Positions 18,495-27,190 of a DNA stretch of 64,000 bases are shown here, piece after piece. The notes beneath the pieces are model-generated. The model was not told where the DNA came from, made no database searches, and was given only the letters and a program-made list of their open reading frames with translations. The position numbers and the translations under genes are program-made. The DNA comes from Chitinophaga cymbidii (GTDB lineage Bacteria; Bacteroidota; Bacteroidia; Chitinophagales; Chitinophagaceae). Location: positions 806,001-870,000 of the forward strand of contig NZ_BKAU01000005.1 of the NCBI RefSeq assembly GCF_007992715.1. Reading direction: 5' to 3'. Position 1 is the first letter of the stretch. Every line of letters begins with the position of its first letter.

Positions 18495-21400
18495 ATGAAA
18501 AAAAAGGCGAATGCCAACGGCTTCGTTCCGGCTTCCGGCACGGAACGGCCGGGTTGTCACTTGATCAACCAAATCAGGAGGATTATGCGATTGACGGGAT
18601 TGCTATTGACGGTTTGTCTGATGTCTGCCAGTGCTGAGGGACTGGCACAACGGATCTCGGTAACAGGCAAACAACTCACCTTAAAACAGGTTTTTGAAGC
18701 GATTGAACGGCAGACCGATTATGTAGTGCTTTACTCAGACCCAGTTCTTCAGCTGTCCAGACCTGTGGCAATGCATGCGGACAAGATGCCGCTGGATGAG
18801 TTTTTGTCCACCGTCTTTGCGGCGCAACCGCAACTCAGCTACGGGATCAAAGGGAAAAGCATATTTGTTATCGAAAAACCTGCCGGGTTTACAGAAATCG
18901 CGCAACAGGTGGAAATACAGCTGACGGACTCCGCCGGTCACGCATTGCCCGGGGCAACGGTGCATAACCGCAGCCGCCAGCAGTCCGTTATAACCGGTCA
19001 CGACGGACGGGTGACGATCAGTGTGTTTCCCGGTGACGTCCTTGTTATCCGGTATATAGGTCACGAGCAGCTGACCCTGAAAATAACGGAAACGCATATC
19101 CGTGAAAAAGTGCTCCGTCTGCAGCTCAAGGGGGAAACGGTGGTACTCCGGGAACTGGCGGTGGTAGCCACCGGGTACCAGGAGATTCCGCAGGAGCGCG
19201 TAACCGGCAGCTTTACCCGGATAGGAAGGGAAACTATTGAACGGAGCACCGGCATGAGCATTCTCTCCCGCCTGGAAGGCGTATCCAACGGGTTGTTGCT
19301 GGACCGTAATGCCGGCAACCCGGATCAGATCAGCATCCGTGGGCGAAGCACGATTTTTTCCAATACGCGCCCGCTGATCATCCTTGATAATTTTCCTTAT
19401 GAAGGAGACATCAATCTCATCAACCCTAACGACATCGAAAGCGTTACCCTGCTTAAAGATGCTACGGCGGCCTCTATCTGGGGCGTACGTTCTGCCAACG
19501 GGGTGATCGTTATCACCACCAAAAAGGCTAAACGGGGTTTCCGGCTGGAACTGAGCACCAATCTCGGCATTTCCGCAAAGCCCGATGTATACTATACCAA
19601 ACAGATGACTTCCGCGGAATATGTTGATGCGGAAAGGCGGCTTTTCGCATTGGGCGAATATGATCGCAACATCAATAACGGTTATAGCCCATTGTCGCCC
19701 GTAGTGGAGCTGCTGGCACAGGTGAGGGCAGGCCGTCTGCAGGCAGACGAGGCGGACCGCCGGATCGCGGAGATTGCGGGGCATGATGTACGGGACGACC
19801 TGGACCGGTATTTCTACCGGAAAAGCGTTCAGCAGCAGCATTTGCTAACACTTTCATCGGGCGGGGAAAAACTGAAGAATATCTTCTCGATAGGCTACGA
19901 CCGTGGACTGAATAACCGGGTAGATCAGCGTTCCAGCCGGTTTAACCTGCGTTCCGCCAATGAGTGGACGATTTTAGGCGACCGGCTTAAAGCTAACCTG
20001 GACGTGCTGTTCTCCCAGTCCCGGGAAACAACCGGCAATGCCGCAGGGTATATGCCCCGCACGCCTTACGCCAAACTGGCCGAGAACGGAGCACCGCTGG
20101 AGGTAATGACGCTCAGCACCCTGCGGTCTTCTTACACGGATACGGCAGGGCAGGGGCTGCTGCTGGACTGGAAGTACAGGCCGCTGGATGAAATGCAGCG
20201 CGAACTGAACCGGTATGATCAGCAGGACCAGCAACTGCGTATCCAGGGCAGTATCAGTTCGAGGATATACCGTTCATTTGAGATAAAGGTCAGCTACCTG
20301 CACAGCCTGGGCAGGACCGACGCTTCCACGCTTTATGATCCGGCATCTTTTTACGTCCGCGACCTGGTCAATCAATATTCGCAGGTAGATCACGCCAACC
20401 GGACAGTACAGTACGTGGTGCCGAAGGGAGCGATACTGAACGAGAGCTTCTATCGCCAGCGATCACAATATGGGCGCATTCAGCTGAACTGGGATGAGCG
20501 CCTGGGCACGATGCACCGGCTCGGCGGAATGATCGGCGCCGAATGGCGGCATGACGAGCAGACGGCGAATAACCCGCCCAACCTGTATGGATATGATGCT
20601 GAAACAGAGAGCCAGGTAAGTATAGATGACGTTAACTTTTACGAGATTTATCACACCGGCTTCTACTCCCGTCTGACCAATACTGCTAGCCGCTCGAAAA
20701 GTACAGACCGTAACCGCTCTGTATATGCCTTGCTTTCCTACGATTATAACAGCCGATTGATGTTGACCGCCAGCGCCCGCAAAGACGAATCCAACATCTT
20801 TGGCGTGGCTTCCAATCAAAGAGGGGTGCCATTGTGGTCACTGGGAGCGGCTTATAACCTGCATACCCTTCTGCCTGACAGGAAAGAGGTGCTGGATTAT
20901 CTGAAGCTGCGTACCACCTTCGGTTATAACGGGAATGTTGATAAAAACACCACCGCCTTTCTCACCTCGAAGCTGGATCGCTCTACCAGCCTCTGGAATA
21001 TGCCGATAGACGTTATTTTGAATCCGCCCAATTCCACATTGCGCTGGGAACGGGTGCAGAATATGAATATAGGAATGGACTTCAGCCTCTGGAATGGCCG
21101 CGTTGGCGGTGTGGCGGAATATTATATAAAAAACGGCAAGGATCTGATGGGGTACAGTCCGGTTGCGCCGCAAACCGGCGTAGTACAGTTTTACGGAAAC
21201 GTGGCCGCCACGCACACGGCGGGGCTGGACATGCAGCTTTGGTATAACTGGACCCCGAAACGGGCGGTGCGGCTGCGCACAGACCTGATACTGAATATCA
21301 GTAAAGACCGCGTAACGGAATATTACATTCCTCCCGGTTCCAACACGGATATTGTAAGCAGCCTGGGCATCGTGCCGATCGAAGGTTATCCGATCAACGC

Positions 21401-22013
21401 GCTTGTCATGTATGCCTTTGAAGGGCTCAACGATAAAGGTGATCCGCTGGGCCGCACCAGCCGGGGAGTTACAGATGATTGGGGAGATATCCAGAACGGG
21501 CAGGACCGCAATAGTATTGTGATGATGGGATCTAAAGTGCCGGTACAGTTTGGCAGCCTGCGCAACACCATCAGCTGGAAGCAGCTGGAACTGTCCTTTA
21601 ACCTGCTGTTCAAGTTCGGGTATTACTTCAAACGCACCAATTCCTTTTACACCGGCGGCCTGATCGGCGGCAGTTACCAGTATTCCGATTACGCGCTGCG
21701 CTGGCAGCAACCCGGCGATGAATTGCATACCACCGTGCCGGCATTTCTGTATCCGGACAATGTCAACCGTAACACCTTTTATCAGCATTCCACCGTACTC
21801 GGGCTGCGGGGTGATCACATACGTTTCCAGGATATCCGCCTGGCCTACGATTGCCAGCCCCGTGTAAAAGGTATTTCCGGTTTGCAGGTATATGCTTACC
21901 TGTCTAACCTGGGCATTATCTGGCGGAAGAACAGCCAGGGGCTGGACCCGCATGTGTTGTCCGGTTACCCGGTACCGTTGCAATTGTCCATCGGAGCACG
22001 TGCTCATTTTTAA
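18495..22013 (+). CDS. SusC/RagA-type TonB-dependent receptor with STN domain, module 2
   Basis: A 1172-residue outer-membrane TonB receptor. In order: N-terminal extension and signal segment (LTGLLLTVCLMSASAEGLAQ), STN domain (LTLKQVFEAIERQTDYVVLY onward), carboxypeptidase-regulatory-like domain (ALPGATVHNRS ... YIGHEQL), plug (VVATGYQEIPQERVTGSF, ISIRGRST, LLKDATAASIWGVRSANGVI) and barrel. The plug has Asn in place of the usual Gly after the Asp (ILDNFPYE) in the VDG segment. The STN domain indicates signalling through the module 2 FecR and sigma. Start ATG 18495 lies 12 bases after TTTACAACCAAAAC. The substrate is unknown. Confidence 0.93.
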   Translation: MKKKANANGFVPASGTERPGCHLINQIRRIMRLTGLLLTVCLMSASAEGLAQRISVTGKQLTLKQVFEAIERQTDYVVLYSDPVLQLSRPVAMHADKMPLDEFLSTVFAAQPQLSYGIKGKSIFVIEKPAGFTEIAQQVEIQLTDSAGHALPGATVHNRSRQQSVITGHDGRVTISVFPGDVLVIRYIGHEQLTLKITETHIREKVLRLQLKGETVVLRELAVVATGYQEIPQERVTGSFTRIGRETIERSTGMSILSRLEGVSNGLLLDRNAGNPDQISIRGRSTIFSNTRPLIILDNFPYEGDINLINPNDIESVTLLKDATAASIWGVRSANGVIVITTKKAKRGFRLELSTNLGISAKPDVYYTKQMTSAEYVDAERRLFALGEYDRNINNGYSPLSPVVELLAQVRAGRLQADEADRRIAEIAGHDVRDDLDRYFYRKSVQQQHLLTLSSGGEKLKNIFSIGYDRGLNNRVDQRSSRFNLRSANEWTILGDRLKANLDVLFSQSRETTGNAAGYMPRTPYAKLAENGAPLEVMTLSTLRSSYTDTAGQGLLLDWKYRPLDEMQRELNRYDQQDQQLRIQGSISSRIYRSFEIKVSYLHSLGRTDASTLYDPASFYVRDLVNQYSQVDHANRTVQYVVPKGAILNESFYRQRSQYGRIQLNWDERLGTMHRLGGMIGAEWRHDEQTANNPPNLYGYDAETESQVSIDDVNFYEIYHTGFYSRLTNTASRSKSTDRNRSVYALLSYDYNSRLMLTASARKDESNIFGVASNQRGVPLWSLGAAYNLHTLLPDRKEVLDYLKLRTTFGYNGNVDKNTTAFLTSKLDRSTSLWNMPIDVILNPPNSTLRWERVQNMNIGMDFSLWNGRVGGVAEYYIKNGKDLMGYSPVAPQTGVVQFYGNVAATHTAGLDMQLWYNWTPKRAVRLRTDLILNISKDRVTEYYIPPGSNTDIVSSLGIVPIEGYPINALVMYAFEGLNDKGDPLGRTSRGVTDDWGDIQNGQDRNSIVMMGSKVPVQFGSLRNTISWKQLELSFNLLFKFGYYFKRTNSFYTGGLIGGSYQYSDYALRWQQPGDELHTTVPAFLYPDNVNRNTFYQHSTVLGLRGDHIRFQDIRLAYDCQPRVKGISGLQVYAYLSNLGIIWRKNSQGLDPHVLSGYPVPLQLSIGARAHF

Positions 22014-22024
22014 ATCAGAACAAC

Positions 22025-23392
22025 ATGAGAAAACTATTATACATACTGATGCTGCCTGTGCTGGCTTCCTGCTCGGATAAGTTCCTGGACCCGAAGCCCA
22101 ATAGCAACATCCTTACACCCAGCCGGCCGGAGGATTTTCAAAGGCTGCTCGATAACTACGAAATACTCGGCAGAAGCGCTTCCCTTCCTGATCTGGCGGC
22201 GGATGACTACTTCATCAACAGTTACAGCTTCTGGCAAAGTTCCCGTTCCGCCGTAGAAAGGGCATCTTACGTCTGGGAGCAGGACGTGTATGGCGGGGAA
22301 GCAGAGATCGAAGACTGGGAAGGCCCCTATGAAGCGGTCTTTTATGTGAATAATGTGATAGCCGAGCTCAACAGGCAGGAAGGTCCGCTTACCGGCGATA
22401 TGCGGGATATTTACGGGCAGGCGCTCCTGCACCGCGCTAAAGCTTATTATGACCTCGTGAGCAATTTCTCCGCGCCCTTCGATCCCGCCACACAGGAGCA
22501 GGACCTGGGCGTTCCGCTGCGCCTGGACCCTTCTATTGATTACACGGTACAGCGTTCCAGCGTGAAAGCCTGCTACGATCAGATATTCGGCGATGTGCAT
22601 GCTTCACTGGAATATCTTTATTACAATGTGCCGCTGGCGCAGCGGAACCGTCCCACCCGGCTGGCCGCATTTTCACTGCTGGCACGTATACATCTCAGCC
22701 GCCGGGAATATACACAGGCGCATCGGTATGCGGACAGTGCACTGCGCTATTATGATGTACTGATCGACTATAATACTGTCAGTACTACGTCCAATACTCC
22801 GTTTACCCGCACAAACGACGAACTGATCATGTATGGAACAGGCGTGCGGTATAACAATCTTGCCCGCCGTAATACTTCAGGAAGCGTATTTGTAGACACC
22901 GTGCTGATAGCGATGTACGACCAGAACGACTTGCGGTTGCAGGTTTATTACCGCAGGGAAGCAAGCGGTTATCATACGCACAAAACAGGATATAACGGTA
23001 CCGGTCTGTACGCATTCAGTGGATTTGCGGTGGACGAACTGTATCTCATCAAGGCGGAGTGCCTCGCCCGTGAGGACAAACTGTCCGAAGCGGCGGGGTG
23101 GCTGGACCGCCTGCTGGTAAAGCGTTATAAGACCGGCACGTACACATCCCTGCAGTTCGGCAATAAAGCAGAGGCCTTGCAAAAGGTGCTGGGCGAAAGA
23201 CGAAAGGAGCTGGTCTGGCGCGTACTCCGGTGGAACGATATCAAACGCCTGAACAAGGAAGGCGCTAACATCACCCTCAGGCGAAAGCTGGATGACCAGC
23301 ACTTTACCCTGGCGCCTAATTCTCCAAGATACATTTTTAACATTCCTCAAAACGAGATCAACCGCAGCAACATCACTCAAAACCAACGATAA
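22025..23392 (+). CDS. SusD/RagB family lipoprotein, module 2
   Basis: A 455-residue partner of the module 2 SusC. Signal peptide with lipobox PVLASC (Cys 16) followed by SDKFLDPKPNSN, the usual SusD N-terminus; the fold has TPR-like helices and ends with the typical KELVWRVLRWNDIKRLN segment and IFNIPQNEIN. It starts 11 bases after susC and its stop overlaps the start of the next gene (TAATG), so the two are translationally coupled. Confidence 0.92.
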   Translation: MRKLLYILMLPVLASCSDKFLDPKPNSNILTPSRPEDFQRLLDNYEILGRSASLPDLAADDYFINSYSFWQSSRSAVERASYVWEQDVYGGEAEIEDWEGPYEAVFYVNNVIAELNRQEGPLTGDMRDIYGQALLHRAKAYYDLVSNFSAPFDPATQEQDLGVPLRLDPSIDYTVQRSSVKACYDQIFGDVHASLEYLYYNVPLAQRNRPTRLAAFSLLARIHLSRREYTQAHRYADSALRYYDVLIDYNTVSTTSNTPFTRTNDELIMYGTGVRYNNLARRNTSGSVFVDTVLIAMYDQNDLRLQVYYRREASGYHTHKTGYNGTGLYAFSGFAVDELYLIKAECLAREDKLSEAAGWLDRLLVKRYKTGTYTSLQFGNKAEALQKVLGERRKELVWRVLRWNDIKRLNKEGANITLRRKLDDQHFTLAPNSPRYIFNIPQNEINRSNITQNQR

Positions 23393-24939
23393 TGAAAATC
23401 ATGCTTAATTACCTGAAGGCAGCGGCCATTGCCGCCTGCCTGGGACCCCTTTTCCCTGCCGGCAACCTGCTGGCACAATCGTCCTCCACATGCACGATGA
23501 AAGGAACCGTTTCGCCGGAGATGGATATGGAATACTTAGAGATACAGGCGCCCGTGGGCTTATATGAAGAATATGATCCAACAGATGTGCCACGGCAGAA
23601 AATACCGGTAAAGAACGGCCGGTTCATCATCGAGTTAAAAGCCGGTCAACCTTTTGTATTGTATATCAGGCTTCCATTGGACAGGCAAACGGCAGCATGG
23701 CGCGCCAATTTCTATTTTAGCTGGGTGCCCTGGCGGCTTGCGCCCGGCATGGACGTGGAGATGAAGCTGGACACTAACGGCATGCATGTGAGTGGAAAAG
23801 ATGCCGCCCTCCTGGAATGCCAGCTTGCCCTGAAAGACATCTATGTGCAAACAAATAAACGGATAATGGCGCTGAAGAATGCAGCCAGGCTTTCCGACAA
23901 TCATGGAGATTCCACGGAAAACTATCGCAGGATGTATAACCTTTTACAGAGCCATCATAAAGCGATGGAAGAAGGAGAACAGGCTATACGCGGTGTGCTG
24001 GCATCTTACAATGGACGGATAGATGAGAGCTTACGCGGGATACTGTTGTACGACTGGATGGGTTTTTCCCGCAACAACATGTCATTGAGTACTTACAACA
24101 TGAAATACGACATGGGGACCAGCGTTCACAAGCAGGCGGTAAAGGACTTTTACCTGAGGTATATGCTCCGGAAAGACCTGTCTGAAAAACAGAGCGGGTA
24201 TAAAACACCATCTCATGCTTATGCCAATTACCTGTACAGAAAAATCTTTACGGACTTGAGGTTTATGTTAAGCGCCAGCGGTTACCCGCTTTTGCCTACG
24301 TACGATCAGCTGATGAAGTATGCGAGGCTGGTATATACCGGCAGCGTATACGACCAGGTAGCCCTGATGGCGTATATGGGCCGTAACATAAAGGAAAACC
24401 TGGATGATAATGTAGTGACCGGTATATTGGCTAACATGCAGCATCCGGAGTACAGGAAACTGATGCAGGATATTTCCTCGCGCAAACGCCGCTTCCAGCC
24501 CGGGCTCAATTATTCCCTGGCGGATGATAAAGGCCGCATCCGCACGCCGGCGGACTTTAAAGGTAAAGTGGTGATAATGGATTTCTGGTTTACGGGATGC
24601 CACTGGTGCGCGGTACAGCATCAGAACATGAAGCCGGTAAAGGAATATTTCAGCAAAGATACCAGTGTGGTTTTTCTCAGCATCAGCAACGATCGTACAA
24701 AGGAAAGCTGGCTGAAGAGTGTGAAAGAAGGAAAATATTCCGATGCTACGGATGTGAATGTATGGGCAGAGGAAACCGATGGCAAAACGGACATCATCCG
24801 TTACTATAATATCAAAGCTTTTCCTACGCTGATCATTGTAAACGGGAACAACGAATTGACCACCGTGAATGCGCCCTCACCGTTTAATGAGGCGCGCCGG
24901 AAGGAGTTCATTGCGTTGGTGGAAAAGGCAAAAGAATAG
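23392..24939 (+). CDS. TlpA-like thioredoxin-fold protein, module 2
   Basis: A 515-residue exported protein with a signal peptide (AAIAACLGPLFPAGNLLAQ), a DUF4369-like beta domain near residues 30-130, a helical middle part, and a C-terminal AhpC/TlpA thioredoxin domain with redox motif FWFTGCHWC and cis-Pro segment (AFPTLII). It is longer than the module 1 homologue because of the middle helical region. Predicted to act on disulfides in the envelope; why these modules carry a thioredoxin protein rather than a hydrolase is unclear. Confidence 0.87.
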   Translation: MKIMLNYLKAAAIAACLGPLFPAGNLLAQSSSTCTMKGTVSPEMDMEYLEIQAPVGLYEEYDPTDVPRQKIPVKNGRFIIELKAGQPFVLYIRLPLDRQTAAWRANFYFSWVPWRLAPGMDVEMKLDTNGMHVSGKDAALLECQLALKDIYVQTNKRIMALKNAARLSDNHGDSTENYRRMYNLLQSHHKAMEEGEQAIRGVLASYNGRIDESLRGILLYDWMGFSRNNMSLSTYNMKYDMGTSVHKQAVKDFYLRYMLRKDLSEKQSGYKTPSHAYANYLYRKIFTDLRFMLSASGYPLLPTYDQLMKYARLVYTGSVYDQVALMAYMGRNIKENLDDNVVTGILANMQHPEYRKLMQDISSRKRRFQPGLNYSLADDKGRIRTPADFKGKVVIMDFWFTGCHWCAVQHQNMKPVKEYFSKDTSVVFLSISNDRTKESWLKSVKEGKYSDATDVNVWAEETDGKTDIIRYYNIKAFPTLIIVNGNNELTTVNAPSPFNEARRKEFIALVEKAKE

Positions 24940-24952
24940 TATTTTCACAACA

Positions 24953-24976
24953 AACGCCCCGGGCCCCCGGGGCGTT
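24953..24976. terminator. hairpin between module 2 and the convergent sigma gene
   Basis: AACGCCCCGGG (24953-24963) and CCCGGGGCGTT (24966-24976) are perfectly complementary, giving a very GC-rich stem between two converging genes (stops at 24939 and 25016). The T-tract on either side is poor, so termination strength is uncertain. Confidence 0.45.
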
Positions 24977-25015
24977 GCGTTTCCTGTCTTCGCTTTTTAT
25001 GCCGTGCTCGACAAT

Positions 25016-25624
25016 TCAATAAACAGCCAGACAATCATTCATGGATATCAGCATCAGGGCCAGCAGCTCATATCCCTGCAAATCTTTTCGTAATATCCTC
25101 AAAGCCTTGCCCATGTGCTTTTCTACGGTGTTTACAGATATGTTGAGCTTTACCGCGATCTCGCGGTAGCTTAGCTGATCGTTTCTGTTCAGCAGAAATA
25201 CTTCTCTGCACTTTTCCGGCAGGCGGCGCAGGGAATTTTCCACCCGTTGCTCCAGTTCTCGAAATTCAGCCAGCTCATTGGCGGCAGGCGCATAGTCCAC
25301 ATCTTCCAGGTGCAGGATGTAGTGCAGCTTTTTCTGTTGCATCCAGCTGCGATAGCGATTGTAGATCCGGTATCGTGCCGCGGTGAAAAGATAGGCATGC
25401 AGGGTTTGCTGAATTTGGAGTTGCTCCCTTCGTTCATATAGGGAAATGAAAATTTCCTGCACTATTTCTTCGGCCTCCGCTTTTTGCTGAAGCCTTTTAT
25501 AACAGAATTCCGTGAGGGGCGCCCAGTATTTCTCATAAATCGCCGCCAACGCCCCCTGCGCATTGTGTTGCAGCTGCTGAACAAGGTGAAGGTCCGTATC
25601 GTTATCGGGAGTGCGTCTCGTCAT
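25016..25624 (-). CDS. ECF RNA polymerase sigma factor, module 3
   Basis: A 202-residue ECF sigma factor with region 2 (AEEIVQEIFISLYERREQL) and region 4 helix-turn-helix (REIAVKLNISVNTVEKHMGKA), followed by a short C-terminal extension. Unlike the other three modules, this gene is divergent from its FecR gene (ATG 25818), so the 193-base gap between them probably holds both promoters. A -7-like TACTTTTA with one mismatch reads on the minus strand at about 25653-25646. Confidence 0.9.
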   Translation of the reverse strand: MTRRTPDNDTDLHLVQQLQHNAQGALAAIYEKYWAPLTEFCYKRLQQKAEAEEIVQEIFISLYERREQLQIQQTLHAYLFTAARYRIYNRYRSWMQQKKLHYILHLEDVDYAPAANELAEFRELEQRVENSLRRLPEKCREVFLLNRNDQLSYREIAVKLNISVNTVEKHMGKALRILRKDLQGYELLALMLISMNDCLAVY

Positions 25625-25817
25625 CAGGTACCGGCATATATCGGAATAAAAGTAAGAAACAATTTCCTAACCTCTTTGCAAACCCCGGCTCCGGTTAACT
25701 TTTCTGTAAAATTTTTTTAGATAAAGATGGCGGTAATGATCATTTGGCGTGACATATTGATATAGCGCCATATCATTTATGGCCTGTTATCCATATTTAA
25801 GCAGGAAATATACCAGC

Positions 25818-26984
25818 ATGAAGCAGCAGGAACTAAAGATACTTCTGGACAAATACCTTGATGGGCAGCCGTTGAGTGAGGAAGAGCAGGCGCAGCTGGC
25901 GCAGTGGGATACGCGGTTTGACGGGGAGCAGGGGCTGTTGGAGCAACTTACAGATGTGGAAAAGGAGCATCTGCAGCAACGTATATGGCAGAACGTGGCG
26001 CTGGCGGCTGCCCCCGGCACGCAGGGCCATCGGCCCCGATATCGCCGCATGATACGGTATGCCGCTGCGGCGGCTATACTTTTACTCCTTGGAATAGGGG
26101 GCGGATGGTTGCTATTGACAGACCGGCAGGAAGCGCCTGAACTGGACAGCCATCATATATCGCCGGAACAGATATGGCCCGGTACAAAAACGCCGACGTT
26201 AACACTGGCAGATGGCCGGAGTATCCGGCTGGATAGCCTGAAACAGGGGGAACTGACAAGGGAAGGCGCCGTACAGGTGGTTAAAGAAGAGGACGGGCAG
26301 ATCACCTATAAGCCCGGCAAAGATGCCGGGGACCAGTTGTTGCAGTATAATACACTATCCAATCCCAGAGGAAGCAAGGTTGTGCAGATCATGCTGGCGG
26401 ACGGTACGGCGGTATGGTTGAATGCAGGTAGTGCTGTCACATATCCCACCGCTTTTACGGGGAAGGAACGCCGGGTAAGGATCACAGGAGAAGCCTATTT
26501 CGAGGTTAAGCCGGATAAAAAAAGACCCTTCATCGTGAGCTATAACGAATATACCGCGGTACATGTGTTGGGCACCCGCTTTAATGTAAATGGGTACGAG
26601 GATGAGCCTGATGTAAGGGTGACCTTGCTGGAAGGTAGTGTGCTGGTACATCACCGCAACGAACAATTGCGCCTGCGGCCCGGAGAGCAGGCACGCATCG
26701 GAACAACGCTCAGCCTCGCCGGAAATGTGAATACAGACGAGGTAATGGCCTGGAAAAACGGGTATTTCAGCTTTAATGGTACGGATATTCGCGTACTGAT
26801 GCGCCAGATTGCACGCTGGTATGATGTGGATGTGGTGTATGAAGGAAACGTCCGGGAGATGCGTTTCGGCGGGGAAATGCCCCGTAACACCAGCCTCGCC
26901 CAGGTACTGGAAATGCTTCGCACCAGCGGGGTGAACTGTAAAATGGACGGCCGTCAATTAATTATAAATCAAAATCGCTTTTAA
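25818..26984 (+). CDS. FecR-type anti-sigma factor, module 3
   Basis: A 388-residue anti-sigma factor. The in-frame codon at 25779 would add 13 residues unlike the family; ATG 25818 gives MKQQELKILLDKYLDG, a typical FecR start. One membrane segment lies at about 80-100 (YAAAAAILLLLGIGGGWLLL). The FecR domain (NPRGSKVVQIMLADGTAVWLN to RITGEAYFEV) and DUF4974 domain (IRVLMRQIARWYDVDV) follow. It should control the divergent sigma factor at 25016-25624 in response to the SusC encoded at 27191. Confidence 0.92.
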   Translation: MKQQELKILLDKYLDGQPLSEEEQAQLAQWDTRFDGEQGLLEQLTDVEKEHLQQRIWQNVALAAAPGTQGHRPRYRRMIRYAAAAAILLLLGIGGGWLLLTDRQEAPELDSHHISPEQIWPGTKTPTLTLADGRSIRLDSLKQGELTREGAVQVVKEEDGQITYKPGKDAGDQLLQYNTLSNPRGSKVVQIMLADGTAVWLNAGSAVTYPTAFTGKERRVRITGEAYFEVKPDKKRPFIVSYNEYTAVHVLGTRFNVNGYEDEPDVRVTLLEGSVLVHHRNEQLRLRPGEQARIGTTLSLAGNVNTDEVMAWKNGYFSFNGTDIRVLMRQIARWYDVDVVYEGNVREMRFGGEMPRNTSLAQVLEMLRTSGVNCKMDGRQLIINQNRF

Positions 26985-27060
26985 CTAAAATCAACCAGCA
27001 TCAATTTCATGTGATATTTATTAGCGCAACAGCGCGCACAAAAGTAAACAACCGGCTATG

Positions 27061-27083
27061 AAAAACCCCGCTGTCAGGCGGGG
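27061..27083 (-). terminator. antisense-oriented terminator in the FecR-SusC gap, module 3
   Basis: CCCCGC (27066-27071) and GCGGGG (27078-27083) with a 6-base loop; on the minus strand the stem is followed by five T (27065-27061). As in the other modules the U-tract is on the strand opposite to susC. A consensus -7 element for an antisense transcript, TAACTTTG, reads on the minus strand at 27191-27184. Confidence 0.55.
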
Positions 27084-27090
27084 CTGGCTA

Positions 27091-27119
27091 CCGGTGCGCT
27101 AACACCGGAAGCTTTTATT
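27091..27119 (+). terminator. weak sense-strand hairpin upstream of module 3 SusC
   Basis: CCGGTG (27091-27096) and CACCGG (27103-27108) with a 6-base loop, then AAGC and TTTTATTT. It could end the FecR transcript or act as an attenuator. The stem is short and the T-tract is displaced by four bases, so it is only a possibility. A 10-bp palindrome CGGTTAACCG follows at 27124-27133. Confidence 0.3.
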
Positions 27120-27190
27120 TGGCCGGTTAACCGATAAGACAAGATCCCGGAACGGATTGTTTATTGATTAACGTAAACCAGTACAAAGTT

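Noticed and set aside
20838..22007. Long open frame antisense to the module 2 SusC (389 codons)
   Set aside because: It lies wholly inside the receptor gene on the other strand, shows no family motif and has no promoter or start context.
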